A DNA stretch of 64,000 nt from Shewanella pneumatophori (GTDB lineage: Bacteria > Pseudomonadota > Gammaproteobacteria > Enterobacterales > Shewanellaceae). The translations under genes and the position numbers were made by a program. The notes below the pieces were generated by a model. It was given only the letters and a program-made list of their open reading frames with translations. It was not told where the DNA came from and did not search any database. Where the stretch lies: positions 186,001 to 250,000 of the forward strand of contig NZ_JAKILB010000003.1 in the NCBI RefSeq assembly GCF_023283895.1, given 5' to 3'. Below, piece after piece: positions 1 through 7,369 of this stretch (position 1 is the first letter of the stretch; every line of letters begins with the position of its first letter).

Positions 1-180
1 GCTTGCTCTGCAGCAATACGTTCAGCTTCGATCCGTTGTGCTTCCGCTTGCTCTGCAGCAATACGTTCAGCTTCGATACGTTGTGCTTCCGCTTGCTCTG
101 CAGCAATACGTTCAGCTTCGATGCGTTGTGCTTCCGCTTGCTCTGCAGCAATACGTTCAGCTTCGATGCGTTGTGCTTCA
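1..180 (-). repeat. 45-bp tandem repeat inside ftsY (four units visible)
   Basis: Four consecutive 45-bp units (1-45, 46-90, 91-135, 136-180) differ at only a few positions and each encodes the 15-residue unit [15 protein letters not shown]. More degenerate units of the same type continue to about 480. The array probably extends beyond the window start. It is in frame, so copy-number change would alter linker length without a frameshift. Confidence 0.95.
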
Positions 181-659
181 GCTTTTTCAGTGGCAAGACG
201 AATTGCTTCAGCCTGCTCTTCTAGAATACGGACTTCAGCTGCCGCGGCCTGCTCTGCTGCAAATCTTTGAGATTCAGCCTGCTCTGCGGCAAAACGCTCC
301 GCTTCAATTCTTTGTGTTTCAGCTTGCTCAGCAGCAACGCGCTCGGCTTCTAGTCGTTCTGCTTCAAGACGTTCAGCCTCAAGGCGAGCAGCTTCAATTC
401 TTTGCGCTTCTGCTTGTTCAGCTGCAACACGCTCGGCTTCTAGTCGTTCTGTTTCAAGACGTTCAGTCTCAAGACGGGTAGCTTCGACTCTTTGTGCTTC
501 AGCTTGCTCCTCAACTAGTCGTGCTTCCTCGGCAGCTTTTTCTGCCGCAAGCCTTTCCTGCTCCTGCTGTTCTTCTGCTAACTTTGCCGCTTCAGCAGCT
601 TCCGCTTCTTCTTTAGACTTATCCCTGCGGAACCAGGAAAAAAAACCTTTCTTTGCCAT
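1..659 (-). CDS. ftsY: FtsY, signal recognition particle receptor (N-terminal part; cut by window edge)
   Basis: FtsY docks SRP-ribosome complexes at the inner membrane. Only the N-terminal ~219 residues are in the window; the NG GTPase domain lies outside it. The protein starts [20 protein letters not shown], the usual short membrane-binding opening of FtsY, then becomes an Ala/Glu/Arg/Gln-rich acidic coiled coil of repeated [19 protein letters not shown] units. The A domain is known to be variable and acidic, but this one is long and strikingly periodic. The gene is divergent from rsmD, the classic gammaproteobacterial arrangement, which supports the call. Start ATG is at 659-657. Identification is from the N-terminus and context only. 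Confidence 0.9.
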   Translation of the reverse strand, partial: MAKKGFFSWFRRDKSKEEAEAAEAAKLAEEQQEQERLAAEKAAEEARLVEEQAEAQRVEATRLETERLETERLEAERVAAEQAEAQRIEAARLEAERLEAERLEAERVAAEQAETQRIEAERFAAEQAESQRFAAEQAAAAEVRILEEQAEAIRLATEKAEAQRIEAERIAAEQAEAQRIEAERIAAEQAEAQRIEAERIAAEQAEAQRIEAERIAAEQ

Positions 660-884
660 GTGTTATACCGGTGCTCAAATAGCTGTACATAAATGCATTA
701 GGGTGGAGGACGTTATATCAAAATCACACTAAAATTACGCTGGTAAAAACAGCAAAAAAACACATAGAGTCGATTCCACCTACTGCTTTTTACCATTTAG
801 CTATGCTTTGATATAAAATAGCGCCCTTAATTCAGACGCCATAGTCTACCACTTTCTTTCATTAGGCAAAATCACGAGGACACC

Positions 885-1514
885 ATGGTCAAAAAAAGAC
901 CTTCTAGCGGTCAAGTTAGGATAATTTCAGGCCAATGGCGATCTCGCAAATTGCCAATTCATGATCTTGAGGGCCTGCGCCCAACAACAGATCGTGTACG
1001 TGAAACACTATTTAACTGGATTGCCAACGATGTTCGCGGTTCTCGCGTACTCGATTGCTTTGCCGGCAGCGGCGCACTAAGTCTTGAATCCTTATCACGT
1101 TACGCCAGCTACGCTAAGATTTTTGAATTACAAGCTCAAGCAGCAAAACAGCTCGTGGCAAATCTGGCCACACTAAAATGCGAAAACGCTGATGTGATAA
1201 AGGGCGATAGCCTAGCCTTACTAGCCAATAAACCTGCCGAAGGTTTTGATCTGGTGTTTATCGACCCTCCGTTTCGAAAGTCTTTAGCAGAAAAAAGCAT
1301 TGCTCTAATTGATCAGCACCAATGGCTTAAAGATGACGCATTGATTTACGTTGAAACAGAGAGTGAAATTAGCTTACTTAACGTCCCTGCTAGCTGGGAA
1401 ATGCTCAAAGAGAAAAAAGCCGGCCAGGTGATTTATCGTTTATATCAATACTCGGCAGATACCGAAACGACTGAAGCCGATGATACTAGCGGCGATACTG
1501 AGGAAGAACAATAA
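885..1514 (+). CDS. rsmD: RsmD, 16S rRNA (guanine966-N2)-methyltransferase
   Basis: 209 aa. Methylates G966 of 16S rRNA using S-adenosylmethionine during 30S assembly. The N-terminus contains RIISGQWRSRKLP and LRPTTDRVRETLFNW, both typical of RsmD. The SAM-binding motif is VLDCFAGSGALSLE (about residues 56-69) and the catalytic D/NPP(F/Y) motif is FIDPPF. The C-terminal ~20 residues are an acidic tail with no obvious fold. The gene is divergent from ftsY with a 225-bp intergenic region. The ATG at 885 follows a purine-rich stretch (GAGGA). It is directly followed by the DUF1145 gene, with which it is probably co-transcribed. Confidence 0.96.
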   Translation: MVKKRPSSGQVRIISGQWRSRKLPIHDLEGLRPTTDRVRETLFNWIANDVRGSRVLDCFAGSGALSLESLSRYASYAKIFELQAQAAKQLVANLATLKCENADVIKGDSLALLANKPAEGFDLVFIDPPFRKSLAEKSIALIDQHQWLKDDALIYVETESEISLLNVPASWEMLKEKKAGQVIYRLYQYSADTETTEADDTSGDTEEEQ

Positions 1515-1799
1515 ATGAAAGTCATGTTAGTTTTAGGAAAGATTGTCACTGGTTTTGCTTGGCTAATGATGCTTTACAACCTAATTATACCTTTTGAAGG
1601 CAATATATCGGTGGTTCTCAACATTTTGTTTGCAATGACTATTTTTATGCATTGCTTTCAAACCCTCATTTTCCACACTATGTTTAAGCCACTGCTACAG
1701 CTGAAAAAAGCTGACTACTTGCAGGTCTTTCTATTTGGCGTATTTAGCCTGTTACAGTACCGTAAACGCGTGATGGATAATCAGGCTCAAAACGACTAA
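1515..1799 (+). CDS. DUF1145 family small membrane protein
   Basis: 94 aa, starting one base after the rsmD stop codon, so almost certainly translationally coupled to it. Two to three hydrophobic segments are visible (about residues 5-25, 30-55 and 66-78), giving an inner-membrane protein. The sequence fits the DUF1145 family, which is often found next to rsmD in gammaproteobacteria. No catalytic motif is seen and function is unknown. A hairpin terminator follows at 1822-1849. Confidence 0.8.
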   Translation: MKVMLVLGKIVTGFAWLMMLYNLIIPFEGNISVVLNILFAMTIFMHCFQTLIFHTMFKPLLQLKKADYLQVFLFGVFSLLQYRKRVMDNQAQND

Positions 1800-1821
1800 T
1801 AACCAGACAAGATATATGAAG

Positions 1822-1849
1822 AAGCTGCAATAACGATTGCAGCTTTTTT
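1822..1849 (+). terminator. Rho-independent terminator after rsmD-DUF1145
   Basis: Ten-base stem (1822-1831 pairing with 1836-1845), tetraloop AACG, followed by a T run. Confidence 0.85.
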
Positions 1850-2017
1850 GTTTTTAGGCCGGCATTTATGCCGTTAACTTGGCATATTTTATGTAGTTTT
1901 AGTAATTGATGGGCAAAAACCAAAGCTACATAAACATTCAATCCTGTTTGCTCATACCAACCTAACATAAACACTCTAGCTGCTTGCTTATCTTTGGAAG
2001 AGACAAATCGTAAAAAC

Positions 2018-2042
2018 AAAAAAGCCCCAATAAAGGGGCTTT
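2018..2042 (-). terminator. Terminator downstream of cymA
   Basis: On the minus strand an AAGCCCC/GGGGCTT stem (2022-2028 with 2035-2041) is followed by a T run. It lies about 65 bp past the cymA stop. Confidence 0.8.
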
Positions 2043-2106
2043 TAATGTTTTAACTTGCAGACGTTAAGTCTGGGTCGCTACTCGACTCGAGGCTTATGCC
2101 TGAGGA

Positions 2107-2670
2107 TTATCCTTTTGGATAAACGTGAGCAACACCTTTGTGACAGTCTACACAAGTCTTACGCTTGTCTTCTTCTTTCTTGAAGTTATTAGCGTGCATT
2201 CTCTTCGCCATTTTCTTCATAGTTTCAGGCTGGTTCTCATAGATACGAGAGTGACAGTGCTGACAGTTAGCAGAGTCATTGCCTTTGAAGTACTTAAGCG
2301 CTAGATCAGCTTGTTCTTTACGGTTTTCATCCAACCACTCTTGAGTGTTGAAACCGTCGATTGTTAGGTAACCGTATAGATCTTTAGATACAATGATCTT
2401 CTTAACTAAGTACTTAACAGGGTTGTGTGGAAGGTGACAATCTTGACACTGTACCACGATACCAGCACTACCACCGCCGTGAGCAGACGCTAACACTTCA
2501 TCTTTCAATGAGTGGTTGCTGTGACAGCTCATACAGAACTCATCTGTACTTGTTGCATGTAAAGTTTGTTGTGTAGCAAAGTAGCCTACAACACCGACAA
2601 CGATACCGACGACTAACAGTGCCAGAATCGAATATTTTGCGCTGGGTTTAAATAGTGCTCGCCAGTTCAT
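2107..2670 (-). CDS. cymA: CymA, tetraheme c-type quinol dehydrogenase (NapC/NirT family)
   Basis: 187 aa, the usual CymA length. An inner-membrane-anchored cytochrome that oxidises menaquinol and passes electrons to periplasmic and outer-membrane terminal reductases (fumarate, nitrate, DMSO, Fe(III)/Mn(IV)). One N-terminal transmembrane helix (about residues 14-34) is followed by four CxxCH heme motifs: CMSCH, CQDCH, CQHCH and CVDCH. The ATG at 2670 is preferred over the GTG one codon upstream because GGAG lies at the right distance. It is monocistronic, with a terminator downstream and a long upstream region carrying a CRP-like site. The family is well known from Shewanella anaerobic respiration. 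Confidence 0.95.
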   Translation of the reverse strand: MNWRALFKPSAKYSILALLVVGIVVGVVGYFATQQTLHATSTDEFCMSCHSNHSLKDEVLASAHGGGSAGIVVQCQDCHLPHNPVKYLVKKIIVSKDLYGYLTIDGFNTQEWLDENRKEQADLALKYFKGNDSANCQHCHSRIYENQPETMKKMAKRMHANNFKKEEDKRKTCVDCHKGVAHVYPKG

Positions 2671-3062
2671 CACTCTTCTCCAAGTATTTAATTTTTTCTA
2701 TCGATGAAAATGAACTTCATCTTAAATTTATGTGATCCATTATAAACTAGATCCTACTCATTGATCTGGAACTAAAAGTGCAAAATGAGACATGGCTCTA
2801 ACTCTCTCATCTGAGTAGATTTTTGCTCACTTTATATGCACATTTACTAAAGCTACTCTAAAGCCTTGATTATCGCAAGGTTAATAGCCTATTCGATTGA
2901 TAATATGGTAGTTTCAAACGATTTATTTGAAATTCTTTTAGATGTAAAAGTGAGGTATAGCACACATTTAAAATCAAAAATTTTGTGATTATTTGAAACT
3001 TTTTCAATAAATCTAAGGTCTTTATTTTTACAGCAACTTGATTGCAAAACTTAAGGGCTCAC
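2671..3062. promoter_or_regulatory. Long divergent intergenic region upstream of cymA, with a CRP-like site
   Basis: About 390 bp, AT-rich, without a convincing gene. At 2949-2964 the sequence AGTGAGGTATAGCACA matches the CRP consensus TGTGA-N6-TCACA at 8 of 10 positions. It is ~280 bp from the cymA start and ~100 bp from the gene at 3063, so either could be the target. CRP control of Shewanella anaerobic respiration genes is established; the assignment of this site is inference. Confidence 0.4.
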
Positions 3063-3551
3063 ATGGGCAAGCAAATCGCATATTTGGCATTTTTTATCGC
3101 ACTATTAGGGCAATTTATTTTAGCCCCTGCGATGGCTATGCCTAAATACTTATCCGCGAGCTCGCATACCCATACTCAACAAGATACTGCGACGCCTAAG
3201 TCACGACTAATACCCGCAGAGATAATACAAGCTCATGGGTTATCATTATCTCATACAGCTAATGATGATTTAGAGATGCTACAGCTTGCCAGCATTAACC
3301 CGTCTGATAATAATCCAGATTGCGATCCTCAAGCCGTTCAGCTTAGTCAGTTAACAATCGACTGCGATAAGGTTTGTGAGCAGCTAGCTGCAGGAAACTG
3401 CATCTCACATTGTGCTTCTGCGCCAGGCATTATTGACCACTCTCAACTTGCCATATCAATTCAAAGCTCTAGCAAAAGTATCCAAGCCAACTTTTGGTCA
3501 CTACAAACTGTTGAGCTTGCATCTAAAAATCCCCCTCCGATTTACGCGTAA
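3063..3551 (+). CDS. Secreted Cys/His-containing protein of the copper cluster (function unknown)
   Basis: 162 aa from the ATG at 3063; a TTG 21 bp upstream is also in frame but lacks advantage, while AAGGG precedes the ATG. The N-terminal hydrophobic segment (MGKQIAYLAFFIALLGQF..., cleaved near AMA-MP) looks like a signal peptide. The mature part has HTH, several Cys residues (CDPQ, IDCDKVCEQL, NCISHC) and ends NPPPIYA. It resembles small CopL/DUF2946-like metal-associated exported proteins, and it ends with a Pro-rich tail like the gene at 4304. The copper-resistance neighbourhood suggests metal binding, but that is inferred. Confidence 0.65.
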   Translation: MGKQIAYLAFFIALLGQFILAPAMAMPKYLSASSHTHTQQDTATPKSRLIPAEIIQAHGLSLSHTANDDLEMLQLASINPSDNNPDCDPQAVQLSQLTIDCDKVCEQLAAGNCISHCASAPGIIDHSQLAISIQSSSKSIQANFWSLQTVELASKNPPPIYA

Positions 3552-3766
3552 GGCTTACTTCAAGCGCGTTTAGGGGCTCATCTGTTAGCAACTTATCTGT
3601 TACTGAAAATACTCAACAGGTTAAAGCAATAGGTTAAGCGCCCTGCATGATCAAAATATTACGCCAGCACTACTACATTATAGTCGGTAGTTGGCGATAG
3701 CGTTTGTCACATCAAATAGCAAACTGGTGCCCGGCAACGCACAATTAAAATGTATCGGAGTTTATT

Positions 3767-4186
3767 ATGAAAAAATTTATCGGCGTTATCGCACTATCAT
3801 TAACTAGCTTTTTGTCTTCTGCCGCTTCAGTGTCTTTCCCTGAGTCAATTGATGTATTAACCCTCAATGGTCTTAGCCATGTCGATAGCCGCTATCTAGA
3901 GCTAGAAACTGGCCATAACCTTATAGAAGTAAGGTACAGCGACTTGTTTGAAAGCAGTGCTGAAGACTCAAACTGGGTTCGCTCTGAGCCCCTTTATCTA
4001 TATTTAGATTTTGAAACTGCTAACAATTATCAAGCATTTACTCCAAGTATCGTTTCTGAAGAAGATGCATATCAATTTATCGATAACCCTACTATCCAGC
4101 TCAAAGACGGCATGGGTGGTGAAAGGCAAGTAAGCTTAATGACACATAGCCAGTTAATGGCGAAACTACTACTATCAAACCAATAG
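3767..4186 (+). CDS. DUF2057-like (YccT family) exported protein, short form
   Basis: 139 aa with a clear signal peptide (MKKFIGVIALSLTSFLSSAA). The mature N-terminus SVSFPESIDVLTLNGL and the E(T/S)GHNLIEVRY segment fit the DUF2057 family of periplasmic proteins. Family members are commonly around 200-220 aa, so this one is short. A good Shine-Dalgarno (GGAG) precedes the ATG. The molecular function of the family is not established. It sits between two copper-cluster-like exported proteins but may be unrelated to metal. Confidence 0.7.
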   Translation: MKKFIGVIALSLTSFLSSAASVSFPESIDVLTLNGLSHVDSRYLELETGHNLIEVRYSDLFESSAEDSNWVRSEPLYLYLDFETANNYQAFTPSIVSEEDAYQFIDNPTIQLKDGMGGERQVSLMTHSQLMAKLLLSNQ

Positions 4187-4303
4187 TCTTTACGACTAGA
4201 AAGTGAAGTTGATGACACATTGAACAAAGTAATTTGTGAAGTTTATCAATGTGTCAGCCAATTCCTATGGTAGACTTAACGAAGCTCATTATTTGGAAGC
4301 ATC

Positions 4304-4729
4304 ATGTTTAGCATCATCCGTCGTCATACATTAATAGCCATTACGCTACTCGCTTTGTTGAGTCAGCTAGTGCTATCTAATGGGTCGCTGATGGTTGCCA
4401 AAGCGATGGCAGATGACATGCCTATGATGAGCATGCAAGACGGTGCAGACTGTCACCAAGTAACAATGGACATCAATAATAGCGACGACGATTGCTGTGA
4501 GATTGAAGCTAACACGCAAGCGCTAGCAGAACACTCACCAAACTGCTGTAATGGCAGTGGTAGTTGTCAAAGTGATTGCAGCCATTGCTTGGTAATTTCT
4601 GTAACAGGTACTCTGTTTAGTGTGTCGCCTTGGCCGGGCTTCAGCACTTCCGAAATTGTTATGGCCACTCCTATGCCTCATTTCCACTCTATTTCATTGC
4701 CACAAGATTTAAGACCTCCGATTGCATAA
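4304..4729 (+). CDS. Small exported Cys-rich protein, probable metal-responsive (CopL/DUF2946-like)
   Basis: 141 aa. An N-terminal hydrophobic helix (about residues 10-28) is followed by a Met-rich stretch (MADDMPMMSMQ), then a cluster of Cys and His: CHQV, DCCEIE, CCNGSGSCQSDCSHC. The C-terminus ends LRPPIA. This is the layout of small exported proteins found ahead of Cus/Cop genes, with Met and Cys suited to Cu(I)/Ag(I). It lies 130 bp upstream of the HMBD protein and cusBA and is probably part of the same regulon. Family assignment is tentative. Confidence 0.65.
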   Translation: MFSIIRRHTLIAITLLALLSQLVLSNGSLMVAKAMADDMPMMSMQDGADCHQVTMDINNSDDDCCEIEANTQALAEHSPNCCNGSGSCQSDCSHCLVISVTGTLFSVSPWPGFSTSEIVMATPMPHFHSISLPQDLRPPIA

Positions 4730-4861
4730 CTAGAGGCGCCTGTCTCTATGCAAGATAAAAAAATCGTTATTAATCTTAATCAGCAATTATTTAAGCCGTT
4801 AATTGTACTGCTGCTTGCTTCAAGCACAGCCATTCGGCCATCTGTAAGATGGAGTTGAGTT

Positions 4862-5485
4862 ATGAAAACCCTTGTTAGTTTAGTCTTATCAGCCTTGTTA
4901 GTTTTGTCGTGGGTACCAAATGCATCAGCCAATGAACACCACCACGGTGCTCATAAAGGTCAACATGCAAGCCAGCACCAAGCCTATGCTTGCCCTATGC
5001 ACCCAGAAGTAACTGGCAGTAAAGACGATTCTTGTCCTAAATGCGGTATGGACCTAGAAGTCGTAAAAGTTAATGCGACTGCTAAAGCCCATGCTCAAGA
5101 TTGTGAGTCTTGCCCAAACAAAGGCAATTGTCCTAATAAAGCTAAGAAACATCACCATAAACATATGAGCAAGCATACCCATGCATGCCCTATGAACCCA
5201 GCTATTACAGGTCAAGCTGGCGACAGTTGCCCTAAATGCGGTATGGATTTAGAGCCAATTGCTAACCAAGCAGCTCACAAAAACTGCGACTCTTGCCCAA
5301 ACCAAGAGTCATGCCCTAATAAAGCTAAGAAACACCACAAACATATGAGCAAGCATACCCATGCATGCCCTATGAACCCAGCTATTACAGGTCAAGCAGG
5401 TGACAGCTGCCCTAAGTGTGGAATGGATTTAGAGCCTATCGCAACTGGCGATAATGCTCACAAATCTAGTCACACGCATCACTAA
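4862..5485 (+). CDS. Periplasmic heavy-metal-binding-domain (HMBD) triple-repeat protein
   Basis: 207 aa with a signal peptide (MKTLVSLVLSALLVLSW...ASA). Three HMBD units of the form CPMHPEVTGSKDDSCPKCGM or CPMNPAITGQAGDSCPKCGM are separated by His-rich linkers and two CxSCPN(K/Q)xxCPNKAKK segments. HMBDs with the CPM...CPxCxM pattern are found at the N-termini of Cus/Sil adaptors and copper ATPases. Units 2 and 3 are almost identical at DNA level, indicating recent internal duplication. It is 24 bp upstream of cusB, so it is probably a periplasmic metal-chaperone or buffer for the RND pump. Role inferred. Confidence 0.8.
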   Translation: MKTLVSLVLSALLVLSWVPNASANEHHHGAHKGQHASQHQAYACPMHPEVTGSKDDSCPKCGMDLEVVKVNATAKAHAQDCESCPNKGNCPNKAKKHHHKHMSKHTHACPMNPAITGQAGDSCPKCGMDLEPIANQAAHKNCDSCPNQESCPNKAKKHHKHMSKHTHACPMNPAITGQAGDSCPKCGMDLEPIATGDNAHKSSHTHH

Positions 5486-5509
5486 TATTTAGGGTGGAGA
5501 TAAGGCATT

Positions 5510-7357
5510 ATGAGTCTTTTTAAATCTAAAGTGGCAAGTCCACTAATCTGCGCACTAACGTTAACCATGGCAGTTACTCCACAAGTGAGTTTTAGCCAAA
5601 ACTTAACCCCAAGCTCAGATACCAGCGAACAACATACTCATGCCCATCAGCATGAGTCTAAATACTACTGCCCAATGCACCCTGAAGTGACTAGCCATGA
5701 GCCGGGTCGCTGTCCTGAGTGCAAAATGTTTCTCGTCTCTGATCAAAAAAACACTGATGACAAAGAGACTGGCAACAAGCCTGCTGCTCATGTGGCTGTA
5801 GCAAACTACTACTGCCCAATGCATCCAGAAGTAACCAGCCATGAGCCGGGCCGCTGCCCTGAGTGCAAAATGTTTCTCGTCTCTGATCAAAAAAACACTG
5901 ATGACAAAGAGACTGGCACCAAGTCTGTTGCTCATGCGGCTGTAGCAAACTATTACTGCCCAATGCATCCAGAAGTGACTAGCCATGAGCCGGGTCGCTG
6001 CCCTGAGTGCAAAATGTTCTTAGTTAAAGAAGAGGAAGAAGAAAGCGCAAACACCAAACCGCAAGCGCATTCGGCACATGTCAAAAACGAGCATGCAGGA
6101 CACCAGCACAACGCTCAAACAGCAGCAAAAACTAATCAGGCCGACACTATATTGAGTCAGCCTAAGCCAGAGCTAATGCCTGCCGCACAAAGCAGCAGTG
6201 ATGGCAGCGTAAAATACGTTTGCCCAATGCATCCACATGTAGTGTCTGATGTACCAAGCTCATGCCCAATTTGCGGTATGGATCTAGAAAAAGTCATTGT
6301 CGGCGGCGTGGCTGAAGAAGTGGTTGTCGGCGTATCTGGTGGTATGCAACAAGCTCTAGGTATGCGCAGTGAGCAAGTCAGTAAAGGCACTCTTTGGAAG
6401 CTGGTTAAAACAATCGGCACCGTTGAATACAATGAAAACAACATTGGCCATAGCCACACTCGCGTCAACGGCTGGATTGAAACCTTAATGGTACACAATG
6501 TTGGCCAACGCGTTAAAAAAGGCCAGTTATTATATGAGCTATATTCGCCTGAGCTGATTAATGCTCAAGACGATTATATGCAAGCAATGGACTACCTCAA
6601 CCAAGATAAGAGTCGTGGTAAAGACCTGCTTCGTAAAGCACGCTTACGCCTCGAACTTCTTGGTGTCGACTCAGCAACAATCAAGCAACTAGAACGTACA
6701 GGCAAAACCATTTACCGCGTACCATTTTACGCCGAGCAAGATGGCTTTGTTAGCAAACTCACCGTGCGCCACGGCATGTATGTGCAACCCGGCGATACTC
6801 TTTTTGAAATTGTCGACTTAACCAGTGTTTGGGTTATTGCTGATGTATTTGAAAACGAGCAAAGTTGGCTAGAGGTCGGCCGTCCCGTTGAAGTAACGTC
6901 TGCGGCCCAAGGCTTGTTTGATTTAGAGTCAAATATTGACTACATCTATCCTGAACTCGATCCAGTCTCACGCGCTATGCGAGTCCGTATCAAACTGGAT
7001 AATCCAGGAAAAGTGCTAAAGCCCGGTACCTTAGTCGATGTAAAACTGTTTGGTGGCCCTAAACGTGAAGTATTAGCGATCCCAACCGAGGCACTGATTT
7101 TAACTGGCCGTGAAAACCGTGTAGTAGTGCAGCGCAGCAATAACCAATTCGCCTCAGTGCCTGTTAAAGTCGGCATGATAGCTCAAGGTAAAGCCGAGAT
7201 TATTGAAGGCTTAACCGAAGGCGATAAGGTCATTGTTTCAGGTCAGTTCTTGCTAGATTCAGAAGCCAGTATTCAAGGTAGTTTGCAACGCCTTAGCGGC
7301 AGTAATAGCAATACCACTGACGACGAAGCTGCCAACGATCCACACGCGCATCATTAA
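5510..7357 (+). CDS. cusB: CusB-like efflux RND periplasmic adaptor with four HMBD repeats
   Basis: 615 aa, much longer than E. coli CusB (~407 aa) because of a ~260-residue N-terminal extension. A signal peptide comes first, then three near-identical HMBDs (about residues 52, 100 and 148, CPMHPEVTSHEPGRCPECKM) and a fourth at about residue 238 (CPMHPHVVSDVPSSCPICGM). The membrane-fusion core follows: the lipoyl/barrel region with NVGQRVKKGQLLYELYSPEL, a short hairpin, and VWVIADVFENEQSWL. The His-rich C-terminus ends DPHAHH. The adaptor bridges CusA to an outer-membrane channel for Cu(I)/Ag(I) export. Stop is 12 bp before cusA. Confidence 0.92.
   Translation: MSLFKSKVASPLICALTLTMAVTPQVSFSQNLTPSSDTSEQHTHAHQHESKYYCPMHPEVTSHEPGRCPECKMFLVSDQKNTDDKETGNKPAAHVAVANYYCPMHPEVTSHEPGRCPECKMFLVSDQKNTDDKETGTKSVAHAAVANYYCPMHPEVTSHEPGRCPECKMFLVKEEEEESANTKPQAHSAHVKNEHAGHQHNAQTAAKTNQADTILSQPKPELMPAAQSSSDGSVKYVCPMHPHVVSDVPSSCPICGMDLEKVIVGGVAEEVVVGVSGGMQQALGMRSEQVSKGTLWKLVKTIGTVEYNENNIGHSHTRVNGWIETLMVHNVGQRVKKGQLLYELYSPELINAQDDYMQAMDYLNQDKSRGKDLLRKARLRLELLGVDSATIKQLERTGKTIYRVPFYAEQDGFVSKLTVRHGMYVQPGDTLFEIVDLTSVWVIADVFENEQSWLEVGRPVEVTSAAQGLFDLESNIDYIYPELDPVSRAMRVRIKLDNPGKVLKPGTLVDVKLFGGPKREVLAIPTEALILTGRENRVVVQRSNNQFASVPVKVGMIAQGKAEIIEGLTEGDKVIVSGQFLLDSEASIQGSLQRLSGSNSNTTDDEAANDPHAHH
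5663..6030 (+). repeat. 144-bp tandem repeat encoding HMBDs in cusB
   Basis: Units begin at 5663, 5807 and 5951, with a period of exactly 144 bp (48 codons). Units 1 and 2 are nearly identical over their whole length, including the SDQKNTDDKETG linker. Unit 3 diverges after CPECKMFLV. In-frame expansion of metal-binding domains. Confidence 0.92.
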
Positions 7358-7369
7358 CTGGAGGTCGTT

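Noticed and set aside
5615..5986. Minus-strand frames antisense to cusB
   Set aside because: They arise from the repeated HMBD coding DNA; composition is unlike protein and cusB is clearly real on the plus strand.
5663..6030. Regularly spaced repeats resembling a CRISPR array
   Set aside because: The repeats are 144 bp, in frame and encode metal-binding domains. No CRISPR array is seen anywhere in the window.
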